A DNA stretch of 64,000 bases, from contig NZ_FNGH01000007.1 in assembly GCF_900102875.1 (NCBI RefSeq), positions 124,790 to 188,789 on the forward strand, read 5' to 3'. Each line of letters starts with the position of its first letter. Position 1 is the stretch's first letter. Position numbers and translations under genes: made by a program. Below the pieces are notes generated by a model. It ran no database searches. It was not told the origin of the DNA and saw only the letters and a program-made list of their open reading frames with translations. The stretch comes from Franzmannia pantelleriensis. GTDB lineage: Bacteria > Pseudomonadota > Gammaproteobacteria > Pseudomonadales > Halomonadaceae. Shown here piece by piece: positions 25,668 to 37,922 of the stretch.

Positions 25668-25955
25668 TCATTCGACGACGCGGGGCACCAGATAGAGACC
25701 GTTCTCGACGGCCGGGGCGACGCGCTGGAAGTGATCGCGCTGGTCGCGTTCGGTGACCTCGTCGGCGCGCAGTCGCTGGGTGGTGTCGAGGGGGTGAGCG
25801 AGCGGCGCTACGCCGTCGGTGTCGACTTCCTGCAGCTGATCGACCATGGCCAGAATACGGCCGAGATCGTCTACGTAGCCGGTGGCGTCGGCATCGTTCA
25901 TGGCCAGCCGCGCCAGATGAGCCGCGCGCTGTACGTCGGAGGGTTCAAGCGCCAT
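25668..25955 (-). CDS. gatC: Asp-tRNA(Asn)/Glu-tRNA(Gln) amidotransferase subunit C
   Basis: 95 aa, the usual size. The helical start [17 protein letters not shown] is followed by [24 protein letters not shown] and the C-terminal hairpin. It wraps and stabilises GatA-GatB. It is the first gene of gatCAB, transcribed divergently from mreB across 191 bases. The open frame runs 42 codons further upstream without family similarity; GGGGACG precedes the chosen ATG. Confidence 0.93.
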   Translation of the reverse strand: MALEPSDVQRAAHLARLAMNDADATGYVDDLGRILAMVDQLQEVDTDGVAPLAHPLDTTQRLRADEVTERDQRDHFQRVAPAVENGLYLVPRVVE

Positions 25956-26137
25956 GGTGAAAACGTCCCCTGAGCATGATATCGATGGGGCGTCGGACGT
26001 CGGCGGCCGACATCCGCGCTGAAATAGCCGCAAACCGTACCACATCTTGGCGCGTCTGGCAGGCACTTCAGCTTGCTGCATATCGGCCGTGGTGATACCG
26101 TTTGCATCCGCACAGGGTTCCGGTCTGCACTAGGTGA

Positions 26138-27184
<1,047 letters not shown>

Positions 27185-27205
27185 CGCCCGGTCACGGCTG
27201 GGCTG

Positions 27206-28126
27206 ATGCCTTCGGGGGGATTGCTTATCAAACCGCTGTTCTCGCACGGGCCGGTGCCGGGTTATCGCATGCTGCTGTGTGCGATCTTGGCATTTGCGCT
27301 GATGTTCGCAGAACACCGCTTTTCACGCATGGAAGATCTGCGCGCCCAGATGACCACCGTGGTGGCGCCGATCCAGTGGGCGGTGAGCGTGCCCAGCGAT
27401 TTGCTCACCTGGGGGTCGCTGGCGCTGTCGGACCAGCGCGCGCTGGTCGATGAGAATCGCCGCCTGCGCGAACAGCTGCTGACCCTGTCGCATCGCGTGC
27501 AGCGCATGGCCAGTCTGACCGCCGAGAACGTGCGCCTGCGCGAGCTGCTCAATGCGGCGGGCCAGGCCGATATGCCCTATGTGACCGCCGAACTGCTCTC
27601 GCTGGACTCTGATCCTTTTACTCATCAGATGGTCATCGATCGTGGACGCCGTGATGGCGCCTACGTCGGTCAGCCGGTGATGGACGCGTCCGGGCTGGTG
27701 GGGCAGGTCACGGCGGTCTCGGCCTATTCGAGTCGCGTGCTGATGCTGGCCGATGCCAATCATGCCATGCCGGTGCAGGTCAACCGCAACGGTCTGCGCT
27801 TCATCGTCCAGGGCTCGGGCCGCTACGATACCCTCAACGTCATGCACGTGCCGGACACCGCCGATATTCGCGAAGGTGACCTACTGATCACCTCGGGGCT
27901 GGCCGGGCGCTTTCCCGCCGGTTACCCGGTGGCGCGGGTCAGTGAGGTGGTTCATGATCCCGGCCAGCCCTTCGCCCGGGTCACCGCGGCGCCGGTGGCT
28001 CAACTGCAGCGCTCGCGCCACTTCCTGCTGCTGTTCCCGCCGCCGACCGTCGAGCCCGAGCCGGGTGACCGGCTGTGGGACGAGACCTTCTCGCTCATCG
28101 AACCGCCCATGGAGTTGATGCAGTAA
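27206..28126 (+). CDS. mreC: Rod shape-determining protein MreC
   Basis: 306 aa. One membrane helix (about 20-38), a periplasmic coiled coil with LVDENRRLREQLL and NVRLRELLN, then the two-barrel MreC domain (FTHQMVIDRG, GQPVMDASGLVGQV, GDLLITSGLAGRFPAGYPV). It links MreB to the elongasome in the periplasm. The ribosome site at the ATG is weak; a TTG at 27221 directly after GGGGGGA, beginning LLIKPLFS, is an alternative that better matches other MreC N-termini. Confidence 0.94.
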   Translation: MPSGGLLIKPLFSHGPVPGYRMLLCAILAFALMFAEHRFSRMEDLRAQMTTVVAPIQWAVSVPSDLLTWGSLALSDQRALVDENRRLREQLLTLSHRVQRMASLTAENVRLRELLNAAGQADMPYVTAELLSLDSDPFTHQMVIDRGRRDGAYVGQPVMDASGLVGQVTAVSAYSSRVLMLADANHAMPVQVNRNGLRFIVQGSGRYDTLNVMHVPDTADIREGDLLITSGLAGRFPAGYPVARVSEVVHDPGQPFARVTAAPVAQLQRSRHFLLLFPPPTVEPEPGDRLWDETFSLIEPPMELMQ

Positions 28127-28614
28127 TGGTTGCCATAGGCCTGCGCGGAACCCTGCTGATCTGGCTGAGCCTGCTGCTGGCGCTGTGCCTGCAGGTGATG
28201 CCGCTGGCCGATGTGTGGCTGATGTGGCGGCCCGACTGGCTGGGCCTGATGTTGATCTACTGGTGCGTGGTGATGCCGCAGCGGGTCGGGGTGCTGCACG
28301 GCTTTGTCCTGGGGCTGCTGCTTGACCTGATAGAGGGCTCGCCGCTGGGCCAGAACGCGCTCACCCTGTCGCTGCTGGCCTTTCTGTGCGCGCTGCTCTA
28401 TCAGCGCCTGCGGGCCTACTCCCTGCTGCAGCAGGCGATCCTTATCTTCATGCTGCTGGGCCTCGTGCAGTTGATCGAACAGTGGTTGCGGACCATCGTC
28501 GGGCCCTTTTCGATCCACTTGGCGTTTCTGCTGCCCTCGCTGATTGGCGCGCTGCTGTGGCCATGGCTGTTCACCATGTTCCAGATGCTGCGCCGGCGAC
28601 TGGGCATTTTCTGA
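28126..28614 (+). CDS. mreD: Rod shape-determining protein MreD
   Basis: 162 aa, almost entirely hydrophobic with five or six membrane segments (for example LLIWLSLLLALCLQVMPL and FLLPSLIGALLWPWLFTMF). Partner of MreC and of the RodA/PBP2 elongation machinery. It starts in a TAATG overlap with the end of mreC, so the two are coupled. The frame opens 17 codons earlier inside mreC, which is not used. Confidence 0.93.
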   Translation: MVAIGLRGTLLIWLSLLLALCLQVMPLADVWLMWRPDWLGLMLIYWCVVMPQRVGVLHGFVLGLLLDLIEGSPLGQNALTLSLLAFLCALLYQRLRAYSLLQQAILIFMLLGLVQLIEQWLRTIVGPFSIHLAFLLPSLIGALLWPWLFTMFQMLRRRLGIF

Positions 28615-28633
28615 GGCATTGATCGGAGTCTTC

Positions 28634-29227
28634 ATGACCGCGACCCTGCGCCTGGCCTCCGCCTCGCCGCGCCGCCGTGACCTGCTGGCCTCGATCGGCG
28701 TTAGCGTTGAGGTCCATCCAGTAGATATCGACGAGACGCCGTGGCCCGAGGAGGCGCCACGCAACTACGTGCAGCGTCTGGCCCGGGATAAGACGCTGGC
28801 CGGTGCCGTGGGCAGCCGGCTGCCGACCCTCGGCTCGGACACCGCGGTGGTGCTGAACGGCGAGATATTCGGCAAGCCCCGCGACCAGGCCCACGCCGCC
28901 GAGATGCTTGAGGCACTGGCCGGCAACACCCATCAGGTGCTCACCGCGATCGCGGTGAGCGGGCCTGCCGGCTTGCTCGAGTGCTGCGTGACCAGCCGGG
29001 TGACGCTGCGTCACATCAGCGCCGCCGAGATCGACGCCTACTGGGCCACCGGCGAGCCCGCCGACAAGGCCGGCGGCTACGCCATTCAGGGGCTGGCGGC
29101 GGTGTTCGTTGCCGAGATGCAGGGTAGCCACTCGGCGGTGGTGGGGCTGCCGCTCTTCGAGACGGCTGCGCTGCTCTCCCGCCAGGGAGTGCCGTTGTGG
29201 TCGGGGGCCGGGGTGGCTGTGCCATAA
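28634..29227 (+). CDS. maf: Maf-family nucleoside triphosphate pyrophosphatase (dTTP/UTP type)
   Basis: 197 aa. The Maf fold opens with LRLASASPRRRDLLASIG and has LGSDTAVVLNGEIFGKP, ending in KAGGYAIQGLAAVFV. It hydrolyses non-canonical and some canonical NTPs to NMPs; the position between mreD and rng is that of E. coli yhdE (dTTP/UTP pyrophosphatase). Start at 28634, with GGAG about 5 bases upstream. The longer open frame into mreD is rejected. Confidence 0.93.
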   Translation: MTATLRLASASPRRRDLLASIGVSVEVHPVDIDETPWPEEAPRNYVQRLARDKTLAGAVGSRLPTLGSDTAVVLNGEIFGKPRDQAHAAEMLEALAGNTHQVLTAIAVSGPAGLLECCVTSRVTLRHISAAEIDAYWATGEPADKAGGYAIQGLAAVFVAEMQGSHSAVVGLPLFETAALLSRQGVPLWSGAGVAVP

Positions 29228-29259
29228 TGCCGAGATGATCACTGGATAAGGAAGCCTGC

Positions 29260-30723
29260 ATGAGCGGTGAAGTACTCATCAACCTGACGCCGATGGAAAC
29301 TCGCGTGGCAGTGGTCGAGAACGGCGTCCTGCAGGAAGCCTTTATCGAGCGCAGCCGGCGTCGCGGTATCGTCGGCAATATCTACAAGGGCAAGGTGGTG
29401 CGGGTGCTGCCCGGCATGCAGGCCGCCTTCATCGATATCGGCCTCGACCGGGCCGCTTTCATTCATGCCCATGACGTGATGCCAGCCAATACCCCCAGTG
29501 ATGAGCAGGTGTCGATCGGCCACCTGCTGCATGAGGGGCAGGCGCTGGTGGTACAGGTCACCAAGGACCCCATCGGCTCCAAGGGGGCACGCCTCACCAC
29601 TCACCTGTCGGTGCCGTCGCGGTTTCTGGTCTACATGCCTGATTCGCCGCACAACGGCGTGTCCCAGCGCATCGAGGACGACACCGAGCGCGAGCGACTG
29701 CGTCAGCTGACCGAACAGTGTCAGGGCGAGCAGGAGCTCGAGATCAGCGGCGGGTTCATCATTCGCACCGCCGCCGAGGGGGTGGGCCATGAGGAGCTCT
29801 ACGCTGACATGCACTTCCTGCTGCGGCTGTGGCGCAAGGTCAGCGAGCGCAAGATCACAGCACCGGCGCCCAGCGTGATCTACGATGATCTGCCGCTGTT
29901 CATCCGCACCCTGCGCGACGTGATGCGCGACGAGATCGAGAAGGTTCGCATCGACTCCCGCGAGAACTACCTCAAGCTGGTCGAGTTCGCCAGCGAGTTC
30001 ATGCCCGGGACCGAGACGCGTATCGAGTACTATCCCGGGGAGCGGCCGATCTTCGACCTCTACAGCGTCGAAGACGAGATCCAGAAGGCGCTGGGGCGCA
30101 AGGTGCAGCTCAAGTCCGGCGGCTATCTGGTCATCGATCCCACCGAGGCGATGACCACCATCGACGTCAACACCGGCGGCTATGTGGGGCATCGCAACCT
30201 CGAGGAAACCATCTTCAAGACCAACCTCGAGGCGGCCACGGCGATTGCTCGTCAGCTCAGGCTGCGTAACCTGGGCGGCATCATCATCATCGATTTCATC
30301 GACATGGAAGAATCCGAGCACCAGCGCCAGGTGCTGCGGGTGCTCGAGAAATCGCTGGAGCGCGACCACGCCAAGACCAAGTGCACCGGGGTCACCGAGC
30401 TGGGGTTGGTGCAACTGACCCGCAAGCGCACGCGCGAAAGCCTTGAACAGACGCTGTGCGAACCCTGTCCTACCTGTAGTGGGCGCGGCACGCTGAAGAC
30501 GCCGGAAACCGTGTGCTACGAGATTTTCCGCGAAATCCTGCGTGAAGAGCGCGCCTACAGCCCGGAAACCTACATGGTGTTGGCCTCCCAGGCGGTAGTG
30601 GATCGGCTGCTCGACGAGGAGTCCTCGGCGGTGGCCGACCTCGAGACCTTCATCGACAAGACGATTCGTTTCCAGGTCGAGTCACACTATTCCCAGGAGC
30701 AGTACGATATCGTGCTGATGTAA
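29260..30723 (+). CDS. rng: Ribonuclease G
   Basis: 487 aa endoribonuclease of the RNase E/G family. It processes the 16S rRNA 5' end and takes part in mRNA decay. The S1-like domain is near 35-120 (NIYKGKVVRVLPGMQAAFIDIG). The catalytic acidic residues are in TTIDVNTGG and IIIDFIDM, and the zinc-link cysteines in CEPCPTCSGRG. It lacks the long C-terminal scaffold of RNase E. AAGGA precedes the ATG; the gap to maf is 32 bases and to yhdP 3 bases. Confidence 0.96.
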   Translation: MSGEVLINLTPMETRVAVVENGVLQEAFIERSRRRGIVGNIYKGKVVRVLPGMQAAFIDIGLDRAAFIHAHDVMPANTPSDEQVSIGHLLHEGQALVVQVTKDPIGSKGARLTTHLSVPSRFLVYMPDSPHNGVSQRIEDDTERERLRQLTEQCQGEQELEISGGFIIRTAAEGVGHEELYADMHFLLRLWRKVSERKITAPAPSVIYDDLPLFIRTLRDVMRDEIEKVRIDSRENYLKLVEFASEFMPGTETRIEYYPGERPIFDLYSVEDEIQKALGRKVQLKSGGYLVIDPTEAMTTIDVNTGGYVGHRNLEETIFKTNLEAATAIARQLRLRNLGGIIIIDFIDMEESEHQRQVLRVLEKSLERDHAKTKCTGVTELGLVQLTRKRTRESLEQTLCEPCPTCSGRGTLKTPETVCYEIFREILREERAYSPETYMVLASQAVVDRLLDEESSAVADLETFIDKTIRFQVESHYSQEQYDIVLM

Positions 30724-30726
30724 GCC

Positions 30727-33700
30727 ATGAGCCCACTCCGCCTGACGCTGCGCTGGGCGCTCACCCTGGCCGCGATCTGCCTGGCGCTGCTGGCGATACT
30801 GGTCGTGGCGCTACGCCTGGCGCTGGGCCAGGTCGATGTGCTGCGTGACAATCTCGAGACGCTGCTCTCGGCGCGCTTCAATGCCGAGGTCAGCGTGGCC
30901 GAGCTGAGCGCCGGGGTGAATCGCCTCGACCCCAGCGCCGAGCTGCACCACCTGCGCATCGCCTCGCGTGATGGACGCGATCTGCCGCTGCTGGAGGTCG
31001 AGCACGCACGGCTGCGACTGGCCAGCGGTGCCTCACTGCGTGACCGGGTGCCGGTGGTCGAAGATGCTCGCCTTCGTCAGGTGACGGTGCATCTCTACCA
31101 GACCCCGGAGCGCACCTGGCACTGGCCGGAGCCGGCCGAGCTGCCCCCGGAATTTCAACCCGATACCCGCTTCGATCTCGAGCGCCTGGATTTCTGGGTC
31201 GGTGCGCTGCTGCGTCAGCGTGTCGAAGCCGAACAGGTGCGGCTGGTGCTGCACGGCCTCGATCGTGACGTCGTGCTCGAGGCACCGAGCCTGCTGATGA
31301 CCGGTGATCAGCGACGTACCCATATCGAGGGGTGGTTGCACGTCGAGGGCCAAGAGAGCATTGCCCTGGAGGCGGCGCTGGAGGTTCAGCCGGGGCAGCG
31401 TGGGCTGGCCGATTTCAGCGCCGCGCTGCAGGCGCGCATGGACGTTGCCAGCCTGGTCGAGCTGGCCGAGGTGCTGAGCCGCAACGACCCGGTGCGGCTC
31501 GATGACGCCGAGGGCAAGGCCGAGCTCTGGGGGCGCTGGCAGCAGGGGGCGCTGGAGGATGTCCGGCTCGACCTGGAGGTGCCCCGTATCGTCGTCAGCA
31601 ACGCCAATTCGACGCTGGCGCTGGATGATATTCGCGCCCGCGGCCAGTGGCTGCGCGATGGCCGCAACGGCTGGCAGGCCTGGTTGAGTCGTGAGCCGCT
31701 GGCTGACGACGACGCCACCCACGGGCCGGCAATCCCCGAGCATTGGCATCTGACGGGCGAGGGCAGCGACTGGTGGCTCAACACCAGTGGCTTCGAGCTC
31801 GATGCGCTGGCCGCCTGGCGTAACCGCGTGCCCCTCCCCGAGGGGCTGGTGCGTGTGCTCGATAGTCTCGATCCCCAGGGCCGCATCAGTGGCTTCGGCG
31901 TTGGTCGTCGCAACGGCAGCTGGCAGGCGCGGGGGGCGCTGCACGAAGTGGCGGTCTCGGCGTGGCAGCATGCCCCCGGCGGCGGTCCCATCGACGCCTG
32001 GGTCGAGGCCGAGGATCTCCACGGCACGGTCACCTTCGTTGGCGATCTCGACACCACCCTCGATTTTCCGCGGCTGTTCACTGCTCCGATGCAGCTCGAT
32101 GCGGCGCGCGGGGTGGTGCAGTGGGACTACCGCGGCGAGCGGGTCCACGTCGATGGCCGGGACCTCGAGGCACTGTGGCGCGGCGCCCAGGTGCAGGGAG
32201 GATTCGATCTGGCACTGGGCGGCAATGTGCCCGGCGAACTGGGCCTCGACCTGGCGTTTCGCGACATTGATGCGGTGTCCACTCCGCTGCGTGACTGGCT
32301 GCCGGTAGGGATATTCGGAGAGGGGCTCAACGAGTGGCTCGAACTGGGGGCAGCGGGACGTGTCAGCGCCGGCACCCTGAGCCTGCGCCAGCCGCTTCGG
32401 GAGGGCATCGAGCCCGACGACGTCGAGCTCGAGCTGGCCCTCGAACTGGTCGATGGTCACCTGCCGTTTGCCGAGGGGTGGCCGGCGCTAGACGACGTCA
32501 GCGGGCGCCTGGCGATGGACGGCATGCGCCTGGAGGCCTGGGTCGATCACGCCGAAAGCCTCGGTGTCGTGGCAGAGGATGGCCGGGTCAGCCTGGATGA
32601 CGGCACCCTGAGCGTGCTCGGCGAGCTGGCCGGCAGCAGCGAGGCGGTGCTCGACTATCTCGCCGCGCTGCCGTTCTTCGATCTCGATAGTAGCGACTTC
32701 AGCGGCAGCGGTGCGCTGGCCGGCGACCTGGCTCTGGAGCTGCCGCTGGACGACCCCGAGGCGCTGCGCCTGGACATCGAGGCCGAGGTCGATGTGCCGA
32801 CGCTGGTCTACGTGCCCCTCGACATCCGCATGCACAGCGTCAATGGCAGCCTGGCCTATCGCCACCGTGACGACCAGGGTGGGGTCGACGGGGTGCTCGG
32901 CGCGCGCGTGTTCGGTGGTCCGCTGCGTGCCGATTTCGATACCCGCGAGCAGCGTGTCGATTTCAATGGCAGGGCGCTGGCCAGCGGGCTGCTGAGCTGG
33001 GCCGGACTGGAAGCCGCGGCGCCGATTCTCGACGGCGTATTTCCGTATGCCGCACGTCTGGACCTGGCCGAGGGCGCCTCGCGATTCCGCTTTGACAGCG
33101 ACTTGAACGGTCTGACGATTCGCCTGCCGGCGCCGTTCGGCAAGCCCGCAGACAGGCGCGCGCCGCTGTTCGTCGAGGCTGATCTCGAGAGTGGGACCAT
33201 CGAAGGCGAATTGGCCGAGCGACTGCGCGTGCGCTGGCGCGAGTGGGGCCGCAGCGGCCAGGGGCAAGCGTGGCTGGAACAGTGGCCGGCGTCACCCAGC
33301 TGGCCCGATGGCAGTGGCTGGGAGGTTGACTGGCGCACCTCGCGAATCAATACCGACGCCTGGGCTGAGGCACTTGGCGGTCTCGGCATCGACGGCCTGG
33401 CGCTGGGCGAGGGTAGCCCCGACCAGCTGCGCGTGGTGCGTCTGGCGACCCCCTGCCTGGACGTGACGCAGCGCTGTCTGGGCTCTTTATATGCCAGCGC
33501 CTACCCGTGGAGCGGCGACGACTGGCGCGTCGACGTCGATGGCAGCCTGCTGGAGGGGCGCGTCGACTACCGCCCGGCTGCTGGCGGCGAGCTGGATGTC
33601 GCCCTGGTGAGGCTCAACCTGGATGCCCTGGTGCCCGAGGAGGGCGACGCCGAGGGGCTGCTCGACGAAGTCGCCGTGGCGCCCAGCCCGGCCGCCTTTC

Positions 33701-34524
33701 CCGACTGGGTCGGCGAGCTTCCGGACGGCCGCTTGCGAGTCGCCAGCCTGCTACGCGAGGGCAAGTCGTTCGGCCCGCTCACCGCCCGCTGGCGGGCCAG
33801 CCCAGGGGCGCTGCAAGTCGCGCCGCTGGGGCTGACCCTGGGGCGTGTCTCGGCGCGTGGCGAGATCGACTGGGAAGCTTCCGGCGGCGCTAGCCTGACA
33901 CGCTCACGGCTGTCGCTGGACGGCGGTGACCTTGGCACGGCCTTGGAACGGCTCGACCAGCCGGTGGCGATTACCAATGCCAGTACTCGGGTACGCTCGC
34001 AGCTGGCCTGGCCTGGAGCACCCTGGCAGTTCGGGCTCGACCGTTCGCGGGGCAGCCTGGATATTGACCTGCGGGACGGTCGTTTCCGCTACCTCGATTC
34101 GCCCTCGGCGCGGCTGGTCGGGCTGCTCAATTTCGACAATCTGCTGCGTCGTCTGCGGCTGGATTTCTCGGACGTCACCGGCCAGGGCACTGCCTTCGAC
34201 AGTGTCATCGGCAGCGCGACCTTGTATGGTGGCATTCTGGAAACCCGCGGCCCGGTGGTGGTCGAGGCGCCGGCCACGCGCTTCACCCTCGATGGCCAGG
34301 TAGACCTGGCACGCCGTGAACTCGACCAGCGACTCGGGGTCACGGTACCAGTGAGCCAGAATCTCCCGCTGGCGGCGGTAGCCGCCGGCGCCCCGGTGGT
34401 GGGCGGGGCACTGTTCATCGCGCATCGTCTGTTCGGTGGTGTCATCGATCGGGCGACGCAGATTCATTACCGCGTGCGGGGTCCCTGGACCTCGCCGCAG
34501 ATTTCCCTGGAAGGTGCCGAATGA
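30727..34524 (+). CDS. yhdP: YhdP, AsmA-like envelope phospholipid transport protein
   Basis: 1265 aa, the usual size for YhdP. One N-terminal membrane helix (about 10-35) is followed by a very long beta-rich periplasmic part and a C-terminal AsmA-like/DUF3971 region (near 1090-1260: [21 protein letters not shown], then [17 protein letters not shown]). In E. coli YhdP, TamB and YdbH form bridge-like proteins that carry phospholipids to the outer membrane. It overlaps tldD by 4 bases (ATGA). No frameshift is visible over the 3.8 kb. Confidence 0.92.
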   Translation: MSPLRLTLRWALTLAAICLALLAILVVALRLALGQVDVLRDNLETLLSARFNAEVSVAELSAGVNRLDPSAELHHLRIASRDGRDLPLLEVEHARLRLASGASLRDRVPVVEDARLRQVTVHLYQTPERTWHWPEPAELPPEFQPDTRFDLERLDFWVGALLRQRVEAEQVRLVLHGLDRDVVLEAPSLLMTGDQRRTHIEGWLHVEGQESIALEAALEVQPGQRGLADFSAALQARMDVASLVELAEVLSRNDPVRLDDAEGKAELWGRWQQGALEDVRLDLEVPRIVVSNANSTLALDDIRARGQWLRDGRNGWQAWLSREPLADDDATHGPAIPEHWHLTGEGSDWWLNTSGFELDALAAWRNRVPLPEGLVRVLDSLDPQGRISGFGVGRRNGSWQARGALHEVAVSAWQHAPGGGPIDAWVEAEDLHGTVTFVGDLDTTLDFPRLFTAPMQLDAARGVVQWDYRGERVHVDGRDLEALWRGAQVQGGFDLALGGNVPGELGLDLAFRDIDAVSTPLRDWLPVGIFGEGLNEWLELGAAGRVSAGTLSLRQPLREGIEPDDVELELALELVDGHLPFAEGWPALDDVSGRLAMDGMRLEAWVDHAESLGVVAEDGRVSLDDGTLSVLGELAGSSEAVLDYLAALPFFDLDSSDFSGSGALAGDLALELPLDDPEALRLDIEAEVDVPTLVYVPLDIRMHSVNGSLAYRHRDDQGGVDGVLGARVFGGPLRADFDTREQRVDFNGRALASGLLSWAGLEAAAPILDGVFPYAARLDLAEGASRFRFDSDLNGLTIRLPAPFGKPADRRAPLFVEADLESGTIEGELAERLRVRWREWGRSGQGQAWLEQWPASPSWPDGSGWEVDWRTSRINTDAWAEALGGLGIDGLALGEGSPDQLRVVRLATPCLDVTQRCLGSLYASAYPWSGDDWRVDVDGSLLEGRVDYRPAAGGELDVALVRLNLDALVPEEGDAEGLLDEVAVAPSPAAFPDWVGELPDGRLRVASLLREGKSFGPLTARWRASPGALQVAPLGLTLGRVSARGEIDWEASGGASLTRSRLSLDGGDLGTALERLDQPVAITNASTRVRSQLAWPGAPWQFGLDRSRGSLDIDLRDGRFRYLDSPSARLVGLLNFDNLLRRLRLDFSDVTGQGTAFDSVIGSATLYGGILETRGPVVVEAPATRFTLDGQVDLARRELDQRLGVTVPVSQNLPLAAVAAGAPVVGGALFIAHRLFGGVIDRATQIHYRVRGPWTSPQISLEGAE

Positions 34525-35990
34525 ACCTACACTCCCGTGAACTGACGGCTCAGGACAAGCTCGATGGTGCCGTGGCGACCCTGCTGACCCCAGGGGGGTT
34601 GGACCTCGCCGGGCTGGACACCGGCCTAGGCCATGCGCTGGGCGCCGGTATCGACTACGCCGACCTCTACTTTCAGCGCAGCTGGAACGAGAGCTGGGTG
34701 CTCGAAGATGGCGAAGTCAAGGAGGGCAGCTATAGCATCGACGGCGGTGTCGGCGTGCGTGCCATGGCCGGCGACAAGACCGGCTTCGCCTACTCCAATC
34801 AGATCACCGCCGAGGCGCTGGCGGACACTGGGCGCACCGCGTCGGGCATCACGCGCAGCGGTTCCCGGCTGACGCTGGCGCCGGGGCAGCTGAGCCAGGC
34901 CGCCGATCGCTATGTCGGCCTCGACCCGCTGGCTGGCCTCTCCGCCGCCGACAAGATCGCCATGCTCAAGGAAGCCGATCGCATCGCGCGCGCCGAGAAC
35001 CCCGCGGTGAGTCAGGTCAGTGCCTCACTGACCGGGCTCTATGAGGTGGTGCTGGTACGCGCCAGCGACGGCACCCTGGCCGCCGACGTGCGCCCGCTGG
35101 TGCGCTTCAACGTCAGCGTGATCGCCACCAAGAACGGCCGCCGTGAGCGCGGTAGTGCCGGCGGCGGTGGTCGCTATGCCATGGCGCGGCTGCGCGAGGA
35201 GCAGGCGCCGAGCCGCTTCGCCCGAGAGGCGGTGCGCCAGGCACTGGTCAACCTCGAGGCAGTGGATGCGCCGGCCGGTCAGATGCCGGTGGTGTTGGCG
35301 GCCGGCTGGCCCGGTATCCTGCTGCACGAGGCGGTGGGCCATGGCCTGGAGGGTGACTTCAATCGCAAGGGCAGCTCGGCTTTTGCCGGCCTCATGGGCC
35401 AGCGGGTGGCCGCTAAAGGCGTGACCGTGGTTGACGATGCCACGCTGGCGGACCGCCGCGGCTCGCTGTCGATCGATGATGAAGGCACGCCGGGCGCCTA
35501 TACGCCGCTGATCGAGGACGGCATCCTCACCGGCTACATGCAGGACAAGCTCAACGCCAGGCTGATGGGCATGGCGCCCACCGGCAACGCGCGCCGTGAG
35601 TCCTACGCACACATGCCGATGCCACGCATGACCAACACCTACATGCTGGCCGGCCAGGACGACCCGGCCGATATCATTGGCAGCGTCAAGCGCGGCATTT
35701 ATGCGGTGAGCTTCGGCGGTGGCCAGGTCGATATCACCTCGGGCAAGTTTGTGTTCTCGGCCAGTGAGGCTTACCTGATCGAAGACGGCAAGATCACCGC
35801 GCCGGTCAAGGGGGCGACCCTGATCGGCAACGGCCCCGAGGCGATGGCCCAGGTGTCGATGATCGGCCACGACATGGACCTGGACACCGGGATCGGGGTG
35901 TGCGGCAAGGAGGGCCAGGGCGTGCCGGTAGGCGTCGGCCAGCCGACGCTCAAGTTGGACGAGCTTACGGTGGGCGGCACGGCGTCGTGA
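34521..35990 (+). CDS. tldD: Metalloprotease TldD
   Basis: 489 aa. Zinc motif [12 protein letters not shown], in which two histidines and a glutamate form the HExxxH site. It pairs with PmbA (TldE) as a heterodimeric protease that degrades unfolded peptides, matures microcin B17 and acts on the CcdA antitoxin in E. coli. The C-terminus has [19 protein letters not shown] and the GGGQVDI turn typical of the family. It is the last gene of the mreB-tldD series; darP converges from the right after 16 bases and pmbA lies just beyond. Confidence 0.95.
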   Translation: MNLHSRELTAQDKLDGAVATLLTPGGLDLAGLDTGLGHALGAGIDYADLYFQRSWNESWVLEDGEVKEGSYSIDGGVGVRAMAGDKTGFAYSNQITAEALADTGRTASGITRSGSRLTLAPGQLSQAADRYVGLDPLAGLSAADKIAMLKEADRIARAENPAVSQVSASLTGLYEVVLVRASDGTLAADVRPLVRFNVSVIATKNGRRERGSAGGGGRYAMARLREEQAPSRFAREAVRQALVNLEAVDAPAGQMPVVLAAGWPGILLHEAVGHGLEGDFNRKGSSAFAGLMGQRVAAKGVTVVDDATLADRRGSLSIDDEGTPGAYTPLIEDGILTGYMQDKLNARLMGMAPTGNARRESYAHMPMPRMTNTYMLAGQDDPADIIGSVKRGIYAVSFGGGQVDITSGKFVFSASEAYLIEDGKITAPVKGATLIGNGPEAMAQVSMIGHDMDLDTGIGVCGKEGQGVPVGVGQPTLKLDELTVGGTAS

Positions 35991-36006
35991 GTTGAGGGGC
36001 CGGGCG

Positions 36007-36513
36007 CTATAGGCTCGCCGTATCGCGAATCAGCTTGAACAGCTTGCGCGAACTGGTCGGCGGCTTGTCCTGGGCGCGTTCGCGCTGGGCATTGCGAATC
36101 AGCTGACGCAGGGCCTGGCGGTCGACGTCGGGGTATTCGGCGATAAAGGCCTCGACGGCGTCGTCGCCCTGCTCGATCAGCCGCTCGCGCCACTTCTCAA
36201 GGCGGTGGAAGGCGTGGTCGCGCTGCAGCTTCTCCTGCTCGAATTCATCGAAGGCGGCCTGAATCGCGGCAGTATCCTCGCGGCGCATGACCTTGCCGAC
36301 GTACTGCATGTGGCGGCGCCTACCTTCATGTGAGCGGATGCGCCCGGTTTCCTCGACCGCGGCCAGCATCTCGTCGGAGAGCGGCAGCCGGGCGCGCTCG
36401 GCGTCGGAGAGTGCAATGATCTTTTCGCCCAGGGCCTGCAGGGCCTGCATCTCCTGCTTGCGCTGGGTCTTGCTCTGCCAACCGTCTTGGTTGGCGGGGG
36501 TATCGAATGACAT
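36007..36513 (-). CDS. darP: Ribosome-associated protein DarP (YjgA, DUF615)
   Basis: 168 aa, mostly helical and charged. Contains KTQRKQEMQALQALGEKI, DEMLAAVEETGRIRSHEGRRR and QYVGKVMR, all typical of DUF615. The E. coli homologue binds 50S precursors and promotes late assembly. It lies between convergent tldD and divergent pmbA; its start codon is 66 bases from that of pmbA, so the two share a promoter region. Confidence 0.93.
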   Translation of the reverse strand: MSFDTPANQDGWQSKTQRKQEMQALQALGEKIIALSDAERARLPLSDEMLAAVEETGRIRSHEGRRRHMQYVGKVMRREDTAAIQAAFDEFEQEKLQRDHAFHRLEKWRERLIEQGDDAVEAFIAEYPDVDRQALRQLIRNAQRERAQDKPPTSSRKLFKLIRDTASL

Positions 36514-36578
36514 GCCATTACCATCAGCATCGGGGTGTGCGGCGAGTATACCAGTCCACCCCAGTCAAGGAGACAGAG

Positions 36579-37919
36579 ATGACACAGGCTTTTGATGCCG
36601 CCGAGCAGCAAGCGCTGCTCGAGACCCGGGTCACCGCGGCGCTGGATCTGGCGCGCCGGCTGGGTGCCGATGCCTGCGAAGTGGGCGCCAGCGTCGATCA
36701 GGGGATCGGCGTCAGCGTGCGTCTAGGCGAGGTGGAGAGCGTCGAGCTGTCTCGCGATCAGGGCATCGCGGTGACGGTGTTCGTGGGCAGCCGTAAGGGC
36801 AGTGCATCATCGTCGGATGCCGGCGAAGCGTCGATCAGGGCTGCGGTGGAGAAGGCCATCGGCATCGCTCGCTATACCGGCGAGGATCCCTATGCCGGCC
36901 TGGCGCCGGCCGAGCTGATGGCCACCGAGCTGCCCGACCTCGAGGTGCATCATCCGTGGCGGCTGAGCACCGACGAGGCCATCGAGCTGGCGCTGTCGTG
37001 TGAATCTGCTGGACGCGCCGTGGCCGGTATCACCAACTCGGATGGCGCCAGCCTGTCGAGCGGGGAGGGCGTGCGCGTCTACGGCAATAGCCATGGGTTT
37101 CTCGGCAGCCAGTGCGGTAGCCGTCACTCGCTGTCGTGCATGCTAATCGCCGAGGACGCCAGCGGCATGCAGCGTGATTATGAGTACACCAGCGAGCGTG
37201 ATCCCGCCCGGCTGGTGGCGGCCGAGACCATCGGCCGCCAGGCTGCCGATAAAGCCCTGCGTCGGCTGGGTGCCAAGCGTCCCAGCACCGGGCGCTTCCC
37301 GGTGCTGTTCGACCCCCAACTGTCAGCGGGCCTGATCGGACACCTGATGAGCGCCATCGCCGGTGGGGCGCTCTATCGCGACGCGTCTTTCCTGTGCGGG
37401 CGGCTCGGCGAGACGCTGTTCCCGAGCTGGTTCACGCTGGTCGAGAGACCGCTGGAGCTCGCTGCATCCGCCAGTGCGCCGTTTGATAACGACGGTGTCT
37501 ATACCCGCGATAATGTCTTCATCGACCAGGGCCGACTTGCCAGCTACATGCTCTCCGCCTATAGCGCGCGCCGGCTCGGCATGGACACCACCGGTAATGC
37601 CGGCGGCGCGCGCAATCTGCGCATCGAGGTGCCTCTCACGCCACAGGCGTCGCTGCTCGAGCAGCTCGGCACCGGGGTGCTGGTGACCGAGCTGATGGGC
37701 CAGGGGGTCAACGGCGTAACCGGCGACTATTCGCGCGGGGCGGCCGGGTTCTGGGTCGAGAATGGCGTGATCCAGCATCCGGTGGAGGAGTTCACCATCG
37801 CTGGCAACCTCGAGCAGATGTTCAGCGGGCTGGTGGCGGTGGGCGACGATGTGGACACTCGCGGTAGTGTCCACAGCGGCAGCTGGTTGATCGACGAGAT
37901 GACGATAGCGGGTAGCTGA
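36579..37919 (+). CDS. pmbA: Metalloprotease PmbA (TldE)
   Basis: 446 aa, catalytically silent partner of TldD: it lacks the HExxxH motif, as the family does. Typical segments are GVSVRLGEVESVELSRDQG, DASFLCGRLG and LVTELMGQGVNGVTGDYSRG. AAGGAG lies 7 bases before the ATG at 36579; the frame opens earlier at 36507 with no ribosome site and would run into darP. Only darP separates it from tldD. Confidence 0.94.
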   Translation: MTQAFDAAEQQALLETRVTAALDLARRLGADACEVGASVDQGIGVSVRLGEVESVELSRDQGIAVTVFVGSRKGSASSSDAGEASIRAAVEKAIGIARYTGEDPYAGLAPAELMATELPDLEVHHPWRLSTDEAIELALSCESAGRAVAGITNSDGASLSSGEGVRVYGNSHGFLGSQCGSRHSLSCMLIAEDASGMQRDYEYTSERDPARLVAAETIGRQAADKALRRLGAKRPSTGRFPVLFDPQLSAGLIGHLMSAIAGGALYRDASFLCGRLGETLFPSWFTLVERPLELAASASAPFDNDGVYTRDNVFIDQGRLASYMLSAYSARRLGMDTTGNAGGARNLRIEVPLTPQASLLEQLGTGVLVTELMGQGVNGVTGDYSRGAAGFWVENGVIQHPVEEFTIAGNLEQMFSGLVAVGDDVDTRGSVHSGSWLIDEMTIAGS

Positions 37920-37922
37920 GCG

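Noticed and set aside
31033-32460. 475-codon leftward frame opposite yhdP
   Set aside because: Shadow frame in a long high-GC gene; composition is not protein-like.
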